Below, piece after piece: positions 36,425-44,342 of a stretch of 64,000 bases of DNA. The DNA comes from Vibrio sp. HA2012 (lineage in GTDB: Bacteria; Pseudomonadota; Gammaproteobacteria; Enterobacterales; Vibrionaceae), in contig NZ_PFXK01000003.1 in the NCBI RefSeq assembly GCF_002812955.1, positions 62,001-126,000 of the forward strand, read 5' to 3'. The position numbers and the translations under genes were made by a program. The notes under the pieces are model-generated. The model was not told the origin of the DNA. It worked only from the letters and a program-made list of their open reading frames with translations, and did not search any database. The number at the start of each line of letters is the position of its first letter. Position 1 is the first letter of the stretch.

Positions 36425-38473
36425 ATGATCAACTTAAACAAATATCCATTAAGTAAAATAGCCCTTGCAGTCTGTTTTACTATCTCTACTGCACCCTATG
36501 CACACAGCTCTGATGATGTAAAAACACCTGACGCATTAGGGACTACCGATGCTGAAACGAATTCTGAAATAACTGATGCAGAAACAATCGTAGTGACAGG
36601 GGCAGCAACCAATGATACTTCACTGACTGCTCTGGATCAGGAACAAATACAACTCATGCAGACACAAGATACAGCGGATCTCTTCCGTAACCAAACATCG
36701 GTGTCTGTTGGTGGTGGCTCACGTCAGGCTCAAAGAATCTATGTTCGCGGTATTGAGTCCAGTAACCTGAACGTAACGATCGATGGTGCTAAGCAAGGCC
36801 GTAACTTATTCCAGCATAGAGGTAATATTTCTGGCATTGATGCAGGACTTCTAAAATCCGTCGAAGTTTCTACCTTGCCAAGTTCAGATCAAGGTGCCGG
36901 TTCTCTCGGCGGAAGTATCAAGTACCAGACCGTTGATGCACAGGATTTACTTTCAGCAGATAAGCATATTGGAGCCAAAATAAAAACCGGTTACGGTAGT
37001 GTCGATAATTCGGAAAATGGTTCCGTCAGCCTATACGCCGCCGGAGAAAAAGTAGGGATTCTGGCACATGTTGCGACAGAAAATTTTGAAAACTATAAAA
37101 CGGGTGATGGGACTGAAATCAAAGGCTCTGCGGGTCAGGATCGAGAGTATTTTTTAAAGATCAGTGCATTGGACCTCAACAACCATGATATTAGTCTGTC
37201 TTTAGAACAGAATAAAAACAGCGGATTATATCGCTACGGAGGTGGTGACACTGCTTATGATGCCGATGCAACATTGGTTTATCAAATCAGTGAAAGAAAT
37301 ACCATCACCATGAATCACGCATATTCTTCACCCAAAAACTCACTGGTGAATATTAAAGATACCCTTTACTACAATAAAAGCACTCTTGAAAATCAGACTT
37401 CTGATACTCTGGTAAAAAGTGAGTCGATCGGGGGAGATATCAAAAACCTCTCAAGGTTCCACATTAAAAACACCCAACACGACTTATCCTATGGCATTGA
37501 TTATTATGTTGAAAGCGGTAAGACTTATACCGATGGCAGCCAAACCGGTATAGACAGTCAATCGAATAATCTAGGATTATTTATTCAGGAAAGAATGAAC
37601 TGGGGTAAGGCCAAATTCGCACTTGGAACTCGTTTCGACAGCTATAATACTGATTATGGCACAACAACTTTTGACGGAACAGAATGGTCTCCGAGTATGA
37701 GCTTCAATTATGAATTGCTCTCAGGATTCAATGCGTTTGCCGGCTACGGGGAATCGGTGCGCAGTACCGGAGTCATTCCGATTCAGTGGTTATCCAGCAT
37801 TACCGGAACACCAACCTTTAATACCCAGACAGGTAAAAACAGTTACAACAAAGCGTTTAAACCTGAGACATCACAACGGACAGAATACGGAATAGACTAC
37901 AAAGTACCTTATCATTCTGATTACGTTGAGTTGTTCAGAATCAAACTAACCGCATTTGACACCGAGATTAAAAACCTAATCCAGCAAATTGGTGGTTCCC
38001 AAGGAGCAGCTGTAACCGGTTTCTATAATGACGATCCTATCACCAGCAAAGGTTATGAAGCCAATATTCAGCTAGCCAGAGGCCAACTTGCTTCATCCAT
38101 CAGCTTTACTCATGCTAAAACTGTTGATCAAGACGGCAATCGTATTACGGTAACCCGCCGTATCGGTGCTTCCACTGGTGATCAGTATGTCTGGAATACC
38201 CAGTGGTCAAGCACCAATGACACGATAAAACTTGGGTACACATTCAAATACGTAGACAGTCTGCATGCGGACGAAATTGATCGTGACAGCTACGCCGTCC
38301 ACGATATGAATGCCGCCTGGAATCCTGTTCAGTTTGATGGCCTGACCTTGTCTCTGTCTATTTTTAACCTCTTTAATGAGAATTATGCTGACCAGACCAG
38401 TATCGGAGAAGATGGAACAGCAGTCTATGAACCAGGACGAGACTTCAGACTTTCTGTCGCTTATAAATTCTGA
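36425..38473 (+). CDS. TonB-dependent receptor, haem/haemoglobin-receptor-like
   Basis: Outer-membrane receptor of 682 residues. Signal peptide ends near APYAHS. A TonB box (ETIVVTG) is visible at about residues 50-56. The plug spans about 60-175 (LFRNQTSVSVGGGSRQAQRIYVRGI, VTIDGAKQGRNLFQHRGN, GAGSLGGSIKYQTVDA). The barrel ends in FRLSVAYKF with a preceding NLFNENYADQTS. The plug style and the FQHRGN segment resemble haem/haemoglobin receptors (HmuR/HutA group). TTGAGGAAAGT precedes the ATG. A Fur box sits directly upstream, with LysR adjacent. Confidence 0.87.
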   Translation: MINLNKYPLSKIALAVCFTISTAPYAHSSDDVKTPDALGTTDAETNSEITDAETIVVTGAATNDTSLTALDQEQIQLMQTQDTADLFRNQTSVSVGGGSRQAQRIYVRGIESSNLNVTIDGAKQGRNLFQHRGNISGIDAGLLKSVEVSTLPSSDQGAGSLGGSIKYQTVDAQDLLSADKHIGAKIKTGYGSVDNSENGSVSLYAAGEKVGILAHVATENFENYKTGDGTEIKGSAGQDREYFLKISALDLNNHDISLSLEQNKNSGLYRYGGGDTAYDADATLVYQISERNTITMNHAYSSPKNSLVNIKDTLYYNKSTLENQTSDTLVKSESIGGDIKNLSRFHIKNTQHDLSYGIDYYVESGKTYTDGSQTGIDSQSNNLGLFIQERMNWGKAKFALGTRFDSYNTDYGTTTFDGTEWSPSMSFNYELLSGFNAFAGYGESVRSTGVIPIQWLSSITGTPTFNTQTGKNSYNKAFKPETSQRTEYGIDYKVPYHSDYVELFRIKLTAFDTEIKNLIQQIGGSQGAAVTGFYNDDPITSKGYEANIQLARGQLASSISFTHAKTVDQDGNRITVTRRIGASTGDQYVWNTQWSSTNDTIKLGYTFKYVDSLHADEIDRDSYAVHDMNAAWNPVQFDGLTLSLSIFNLFNENYADQTSIGEDGTAVYEPGRDFRLSVAYKF

Positions 38474-38505
38474 CAAGAACTAAAACCAATAGAAGAACCA
38501 CCGTT

Positions 38506-38545
38506 TATGTTTAAGCGAAGGAGAACACACCTTCGCTTAAACATA
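38506..38545. terminator. Long perfect hairpin after the TonB receptor gene
   Basis: A perfect 16-bp inverted repeat (38506-38521 with 38530-38545, 8-base loop) begins 32 bases after the stop codon. AT-rich outer and GC-rich inner pairs give a terminator-like stem, but only a broken A/T stretch follows. It may terminate the receptor transcript or protect its 3' end. Confidence 0.65.
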
Positions 38546-38613
38546 CTTAAATAAACACACCGAATCATATTATAAAATAAAAACCTACCTAATGTATAAA
38601 TAAAATCTGAAAC

Positions 38614-38631
38614 ATTATCATTACTATTAGC
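38614..38631. promoter_or_regulatory. Fur-like hexamer array upstream of the DUF4405 gene
   Basis: Three adjacent hexamers ATTATC-ATTACT-ATTAGC follow the repeated NATNAT pattern of Fur sites (on the minus strand, GCTAAT-AGTAAT-GATAAT). They lie about 105 bases before the small membrane-protein gene and suggest that it belongs to the same iron regulon. Confidence 0.5.
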
Positions 38632-38736
38632 TATGTAAAGTTATAGCGCCTTTTTGTAAATATATGTAATTCCCATTTATTAAGTACACTTCCGATAATA
38701 TATTTATAATATAGCAGCATACATCAGGAAAATCTT

Positions 38737-39102
38737 ATGTTTAAGCCAATGGAAAAATCATGGTTAAGTCCTTTTTTATTAATAACTTATATATCCACAT
38801 CTGTCACGGGAATATTTATGTTATTTCACATAAAATTTCCGGGGTTGTACCCTGTTCATGAATGGGGTGGTCTTCTGTTCGTCGCAGCAGGTATATTCCA
38901 TGTAATAATAAACTGGAAAATGCTTGTTTCCTATTTTAATAAGGATAAGTTAAAACGAAATGCAATTGTAGGTACTGTTATCGGATTATGTCTTATAGCT
39001 ATAATTGCGGTAGCCATTCCATCAAATAAGCATTCCGGACGAGGAGTCCACGCCAGCGCAGAAAGTGCGCTCCAGATTAATATACCAACAGAAAATACAT
39101 GA
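38737..39102 (+). CDS. DUF4405-type small membrane protein
   Basis: 121 residues with three TM segments (about 12-32, 45-64 and 78-97). PVHEWGGLLFVAAGIFHVIINWK carries two spaced histidines in a TM pair, as in DUF4405 proteins, which resemble haem-binding cytochrome-b-like two-helix units. AGGAAAA precedes the ATG. It is a single gene between a Fur-like array and a strong terminator. Its location after a haem-type receptor suggests haem or electron-transfer linkage (inference). Confidence 0.72.
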   Translation: MFKPMEKSWLSPFLLITYISTSVTGIFMLFHIKFPGLYPVHEWGGLLFVAAGIFHVIINWKMLVSYFNKDKLKRNAIVGTVIGLCLIAIIAVAIPSNKHSGRGVHASAESALQINIPTENT

Positions 39103-39130
39103 TTTAATTGAGGTATTAATACCTGAGTAG

Positions 39131-39164
39131 CCTTCCGGTGCAAACACCACCGGAAGGTTTTTTT
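39131..39164 (+). terminator. Rho-independent terminator
   Basis: Perfect 10-bp GC-rich stem CCTTCCGGTG/CACCGGAAGG (39131-39140 with 39148-39157, 7-base loop) followed by seven T. It ends the DUF4405 transcript; the complementary strand also faces the end of the RND permease gene. Confidence 0.92.
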
Positions 39165-39168
39165 ACAT

Positions 39169-42100
39169 CTAAGCGATTTTACGACGCATATACAAATAAT
39201 ACAGTACGGGGATCACTACCAGCGTCAGTAATGTGGAAGCAAACAGACCGAATACCAGACTGATTGCCAATCCGTTAAAAATAGGATCGTCCAAAATAAA
39301 CATCGCACCAATCATCGCAGCCAGTGCCGTCAGAATAATGGGCTTAGCTCTGACTACTCCACTGTTTACCACAGCATCCGCCAGTTCAACCCCCTGCTCC
39401 AGTTGCTGGTTCACAAAATCAACCAGCAAGATAGAGTTACGCACAATGATCCCAGCCAGAGCAATCATCCCTATCATAGAAGTCGCCGTGAACGGTGCGC
39501 CTAATAGGGCATGTCCGGGCATAACCCCGACTAAGGTCAGCGGGATCGGTGCCATAATGATCAGCGGCACACTGTAAGAGTTAAAATTCATCACCACCAG
39601 CAGATAAATAAGGATAATACCAACCGAATACGCAATACCCATATCTCGGAAGGTCTCATAAGTTACCTTCCATTCCCCATCCCATTTCAGAGCAACATGC
39701 GACAGGCCATCCGGCTGGCTGACAAGAAATTGGTCCCATTGCGGATAGTCATGACTCAGCTTAGCGGAAATATCAGCCATACCATAAAGCGGACTGTCTA
39801 GATCGCCTGCCATATCTGCCGTAACCATAATCATCGGACGCATATTTTTATGCATGATACTGTGTGGCTGTGCTCCTGAACGGATCTGTACCAGCTCACT
39901 CAACGGAATACGGGAGCCGCCAGAGGCAGGAATACTCATACTGAGGATCCCTTGTAAGTTCACTTTTTCTCCATCCTGAACACGTAACCGAATTGGCTCA
40001 GCATATTTCCGTCCCGGAGCCCGCAGATAAGACACATCCGAGCCACTGATAGCAGCAGCAATAGTCTGACGTATCGTCGCTTCGGATATACCAGCCTTGG
40101 ACGCCCGGGCACGATCAATAGTTACAGTCCAGCGTTCCTGTGTAGCCGGAACATCGACATCAATGTCCACAATGTCAGCCGTAGCTCTGAACGCATTCTG
40201 AACCTGCATAGCGGCATCTTCCCGCATACTTTGAGACGGACCATAGACTTCAGCCAGTATCGGAGACCAGACTGGAGGACCCGGTGGAATTTCAACTACT
40301 TTTAATACACCTCCGGCTTTTTCAGCAATAGGAGTCAATCGTTCTCGTGCTTCACGCGCAATATCATGACTGGCTCGGTCTCGTTCATGCTTACCCAGCA
40401 GATTCACCTGCAAATCTCCCAGTTCCTGAGACTGGCGTGTAAAATAATGACGAACCAGCCCGTTGAAATTCATAGGAGCAGAAGTACCCGCATAAAGTTG
40501 CACCGAAGTCACCTCCGGCAAGCTCTCCACTTCAGTTGCCAGATTATGAAGCACTATCTGGGTTTGCTCTACCGGAGTTCCTTCCGGCATATCCAGCATT
40601 ACCTGAAATTCCGATTTATTATCAAACGGCAGCATCTTAAGAACAACCAGTTCCACCATAGGCAAAGCAAGCGCACCAAGTAGAGCTATCCCCACGACGA
40701 GACTGAGCAGACGGCGGGATGATTTGGCTTTACTGCCGGTCAGAAACATACTTAAAAACTGGCGGAATTTTCCTGCCTTACCATCCGGATCATGAGTTGC
40801 ATGGGATGACGATTTGAGCAGGTGCATTGCCAGCCAGGGAGTCACGACAAACGCAACAGCCAGAGAAATAAGCATTCCGGTACTGGCATTAATCGGAATA
40901 GGACTCATATAAGGCCCCATCATACCCGTCACAAATGCCATCGGCAGTAAGGCCGCAATAACGGTAAAAGTAGCCAGAATAGTCGGCCCGCCCACCTCAT
41001 CAACAGCCTGGGGAATGGCTTCTTTCCAGTTGCTCCCCCCCTTCTGATGCCGGTGAATATTTTCTACCACCACAATCGCATCATCCACCAGAATTCCGAT
41101 GGAAAATATAAGTGCAAACAATGAGATACGATTCAGGGTAAAGCCCCACACCCAGGAAGCAAACAGAGTGATCGCCAGTGTCAGCAGAATCGCACCACCA
41201 ACAACAATGGCCTCACGCCATCCCATACTAAAGATAACCAGGATCACAACAGCCGTAGTGGCAAAAATCAGTTTACTGATCAGTTTATTGGCTTTCTCAC
41301 TTGCTGTTTGACCATAATCACGGGTAACCGTAATTTCCACTCCCTGCGGGATCAGAACATTATGCACCTGTTCCACACGGGCAGTAATCGCACGGGTAAG
41401 ATCAACCGCATTGACGCCGGGTTGCTTAGCAATAGATAGCGTAACCGCTGGAAAAACCTGTCCATCTTGACTCATCCAGACATTCTGTGAGGGAACATCG
41501 GCAACTTCTTTAACATCTGCAACATCGGCTAAATAAACGGGTTGATTATTTTGGGTACTGACGATTAACTGTCCTACTTCATCAGCAGAAGTCAGAAAAT
41601 GACCAATCTGCAAGCTGATCTGCCGGTTGTCCTGAGTCAGTGACAAACCGTTACTCTGCTGATTAGCATTCTGCAGAATTTGAGTCATCCCCATCCAGGT
41701 CAGACCATAAGCATTCAATCGCACCGGATCAACCGTGACCTGAACGATCCTGTCATGCCGGCCAACGGTTTCAATTTGCCGCGTTCCGGGTAAATGCTTC
41801 AGCTCACTTTCCAGCCCGTTTGCTACTTGGGTCAGTTGCTCTGCCGTGATATCAGCCTGTTTACTCCAGAGTGTCAGGTTCATAATAGGAACATCATCAA
41901 TTGCTCTGGGTTTCACTAAAGGCTGGCCGACACCAAGACCAGACGGAAGCCAGTCCTGATTTGAATCAAGCTGATTGTACAAATCAACCAGAGCCTGCTG
42001 GCGGGGTTTACCGACTTTGAAAGCCACAATCAACATGGCCTGTCCCGGCTGAGAAAATGAATACATGGTGTCGATATCATTCATTTCTGACAGCACCTGT

Positions 42101-42324
42101 TCTGCCGGAATAGTGACCAGTTGCTCAACTTCCTCAGGATCTGCACCCGGAAAAGGAATATAGATATCAGCAAAAGTTACCTCTATCTGTGGCTCTTCTT
42201 CTTTAGGTGTAATGAGTACCGCGCCAATTCCCATCAGCAGCCCGATTAAAGCTAATAATGGTGTGATCGGCGAATGCAAAAACTGTCTGGCAATTCTCCC
42301 GGAGATACCAAGCTCACTGCGCAT
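39169..42324 (-). CDS. RND-family efflux permease
   Basis: Inner-membrane proton-driven exporter of 1051 residues, 12 TM helices and two large periplasmic loops. The hallmark Asp pair in TM4 is present (FSIGILVDDAIVVVENIHRHQ), as are IYLLVVMNFNSYSVPLIIMAPIPLTLVG and IALAGIIVRNSILLVDFVNQ in the second half. The N-terminus GRIARQFLHSPITPLLALIGLLMG is typical of the AcrB/Czc-intermediate subfamily. It overlaps the upstream membrane fusion protein by 11 bases. Substrate is not predictable; no outer-membrane channel gene adjoins. Confidence 0.92.
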   Translation of the reverse strand: MRSELGISGRIARQFLHSPITPLLALIGLLMGIGAVLITPKEEEPQIEVTFADIYIPFPGADPEEVEQLVTIPAEQVLSEMNDIDTMYSFSQPGQAMLIVAFKVGKPRQQALVDLYNQLDSNQDWLPSGLGVGQPLVKPRAIDDVPIMNLTLWSKQADITAEQLTQVANGLESELKHLPGTRQIETVGRHDRIVQVTVDPVRLNAYGLTWMGMTQILQNANQQSNGLSLTQDNRQISLQIGHFLTSADEVGQLIVSTQNNQPVYLADVADVKEVADVPSQNVWMSQDGQVFPAVTLSIAKQPGVNAVDLTRAITARVEQVHNVLIPQGVEITVTRDYGQTASEKANKLISKLIFATTAVVILVIFSMGWREAIVVGGAILLTLAITLFASWVWGFTLNRISLFALIFSIGILVDDAIVVVENIHRHQKGGSNWKEAIPQAVDEVGGPTILATFTVIAALLPMAFVTGMMGPYMSPIPINASTGMLISLAVAFVVTPWLAMHLLKSSSHATHDPDGKAGKFRQFLSMFLTGSKAKSSRRLLSLVVGIALLGALALPMVELVVLKMLPFDNKSEFQVMLDMPEGTPVEQTQIVLHNLATEVESLPEVTSVQLYAGTSAPMNFNGLVRHYFTRQSQELGDLQVNLLGKHERDRASHDIAREARERLTPIAEKAGGVLKVVEIPPGPPVWSPILAEVYGPSQSMREDAAMQVQNAFRATADIVDIDVDVPATQERWTVTIDRARASKAGISEATIRQTIAAAISGSDVSYLRAPGRKYAEPIRLRVQDGEKVNLQGILSMSIPASGGSRIPLSELVQIRSGAQPHSIMHKNMRPMIMVTADMAGDLDSPLYGMADISAKLSHDYPQWDQFLVSQPDGLSHVALKWDGEWKVTYETFRDMGIAYSVGIILIYLLVVMNFNSYSVPLIIMAPIPLTLVGVMPGHALLGAPFTATSMIGMIALAGIIVRNSILLVDFVNQQLEQGVELADAVVNSGVVRAKPIILTALAAMIGAMFILDDPIFNGLAISLVFGLFASTLLTLVVIPVLYYLYMRRKIA

Positions 42325-43342
42325 AACGGCCTCCTTGACTACTCAGAACTGCATAAGCATCCAAAGCAATACTTTCTCCCTCATTAAGACCGGAAAGGAT
42401 CTCTACCTTACCTTCACTTGTTCTTCCCAGCCGAACCTGCCGTAAAATAAAATGACCACTTTCCTGTACATAAACCGCAGATAGTTCATTCTGCCTTAAT
42501 AAAGCACTTTCAGGAACAAGCAGTCTGGTCTTTGCGGCTAACGGCATGGCAAGTTTCACCCAAATACCATTTTTCCAAACCGGTGAATCCTGTTTAGGCA
42601 GGTTAGCCCGGAGAACAAAGCTGTGACTTTCAGGAGAAGCAAACTGAAACAGTTCATGTTCTGACAACATCAGTGACTGACCGTCCGGAAAGGTAACTCT
42701 CAGTGGTGTGGAATCCTGTAGCTGGGTAGCATACCGGATGGGTAAAGAAGCAACGATCCGCATCCGTTCAAACGAGTAACCGCTTAACAGAACCTGCCCC
42801 GGATTTACCGTTTCTCCCAGAGAAACCATTCTCCCGGAAACCACTCCAGCATAAGGCGCAGTTATCCGGGTATACCCCAAATTTTCACTTGCCTGCACAA
42901 CACCGGCTTTTGCTTGTTTCAAAGCACTGGCTGCCGACTTGGATTCAGTCAGTGCCGCATCATATTCTCTCTTAGCAACTGAACCTTTTTTGATCAAATC
43001 AGCAAGGCGTTTACGCTGTTGTTCAGCATACACGACTCGTGCTTCTGCCGCTTTGAGAGCCGCTTTTGCCTGATCTAATCCGGCAGTTTGCGATGTATTG
43101 GTTATTTCAATCAGCAGATGGCCTTCGGGCACAACATCATTGACATCAACACCAATGGCACTGACACGCCCGCTGGTTTGTGCCGACACAGTCCCCTGAT
43201 CTACAGGCTCGACCTGTGCGTCCATCACAAACCATTCAGGAACAGTCTGAGCCGTTACAGTGAATACCGGCTCCTGTCCATCTGCAGCAAAGGCATGTCC
43301 GGATAAAATAGAAAAGAAGATAAAAACCAGAAATTTACGCAT
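42314..43342 (-). CDS. RND periplasmic adaptor (membrane fusion protein)
   Basis: 342 residues with signal peptide (FLVFIFFSILSGHAFAADG). The layout is barrel-sandwich half SAQTSGRVSAIGVDVNDVVPEGHLLIEI, an alpha-hairpin (about 80-140, KAALKAAEARVVYAEQQRKRL), the second lipoyl half YTRITAPYAGVVSGRMVSLGETV, then beta-barrel and membrane-proximal domains. No lipobox Cys. First gene of a two-gene efflux operon. Short hairpin and full domain set are normal for HlyD/AcrA-type adaptors. Confidence 0.92.
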   Translation of the reverse strand: MRKFLVFIFFSILSGHAFAADGQEPVFTVTAQTVPEWFVMDAQVEPVDQGTVSAQTSGRVSAIGVDVNDVVPEGHLLIEITNTSQTAGLDQAKAALKAAEARVVYAEQQRKRLADLIKKGSVAKREYDAALTESKSAASALKQAKAGVVQASENLGYTRITAPYAGVVSGRMVSLGETVNPGQVLLSGYSFERMRIVASLPIRYATQLQDSTPLRVTFPDGQSLMLSEHELFQFASPESHSFVLRANLPKQDSPVWKNGIWVKLAMPLAAKTRLLVPESALLRQNELSAVYVQESGHFILRQVRLGRTSEGKVEILSGLNEGESIALDAYAVLSSQGGRYAQ

Positions 43343-43501
43343 AGCCCAGATCCTAAAGTTGTTATTTAGAATTAACTAATATAAGTAATAACCCTAATTC
43401 AACGTTAAGTCTAGTACATTTTACTATTTATCTTCTTAAATCACGCCATTTGCCTATTCAAAAAATTCATTATTTTTAATCTGTTACTACAACTTTTCTG
43501 A

Positions 43502-44263
43502 TTAAAAATTAAAACTCAGTCCCACAGACGCTGAAATTGAGTAATCCCTGTCAACCATAGGGCTGCTGGTAATTTCATCACTAAGGAAAAGATACTGCCC
43601 ATTGGCAAACAGAGCTAGCTGCTTAGACAGAAAGACCCGGCATCCCAGTCCTACATAAGTAGAGATATTATCTTCCGGATGATATTCATCTAGACCAGAT
43701 ACCGCCGATTCCGCACCACTGATACCATAATAATGTTCACTCAGTGCATCATTGAACCAGATAGCACCAACACCCGGACTGACAACCACAAATTCGGCTA
43801 TACGGAAGTTTTTTCGGTAGCCTATATCTACTTTATAGCCACCATCTGTTTTATCCAGAACATCGGCTGATGCCGTCACCGACAATGAACCGATGTCGGG
43901 ATGATTGAAACGATAACTGATATCTGCCATACCGGTATCACTGCGATTATCCAGTGCCTGCAGATGAACGTCATCACTGTCCTCAGCTTTAAATTTTTTA
44001 GCCGCGTAAGAGAGCCCCAGATCCACTTCATTAACGGAATCTTTATATAAGTACATGCCCGCTGACATTCCACGAAAATAGAACCGTTCACCACTTACAT
44101 TGATAGCCGGTATTGCTTGTGTATCGCTCTCATACTCTTTGTACTCAGACACACCAAAACCAGCACCGATACCAATAGAATTATTCGCTGCCGCATTAAA
44201 ACCCCATAACCCCAGTAATGACATTACCAATGTTTTAGAAGAAAATGATTTTGCTATCATCAT
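43502..44263 (-). CDS. MipA/OmpV-family outer-membrane protein
   Basis: Outer-membrane barrel of about 253 residues with signal peptide (TLVMSLLGLWGFNAAAN). The opening NSIGIGAGFGVSEYKEYESD and the periodic aromatic/hydrophobic strands, ending in ASVGLSFNF, fit the MipA/OmpV family. GGGGA lies about 9 bases before the first of two adjacent ATGs. It follows the AcrB-type permease gene by 79 bases on the same strand and may be co-transcribed with that pump, although MipA proteins are not TolC-type channels. Confidence 0.82.
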   Translation of the reverse strand: MMIAKSFSSKTLVMSLLGLWGFNAAANNSIGIGAGFGVSEYKEYESDTQAIPAINVSGERFYFRGMSAGMYLYKDSVNEVDLGLSYAAKKFKAEDSDDVHLQALDNRSDTGMADISYRFNHPDIGSLSVTASADVLDKTDGGYKVDIGYRKNFRIAEFVVVSPGVGAIWFNDALSEHYYGISGAESAVSGLDEYHPEDNISTYVGLGCRVFLSKQLALFANGQYLFLSDEITSSPMVDRDYSISASVGLSFNF

Positions 44264-44342
44264 GTTTCTGTTCCCCAATAAAAAATTAGCTTTTTGTTAC
44301 CAGTGGATACTAACCCACTCAGATTTTATTTATATTGCCAGA

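Noticed and set aside
40366..40683. 105-codon plus-strand frame within the first RND permease
   Set aside because: Shadow frame; His/Gln-rich low-complexity product with no support.
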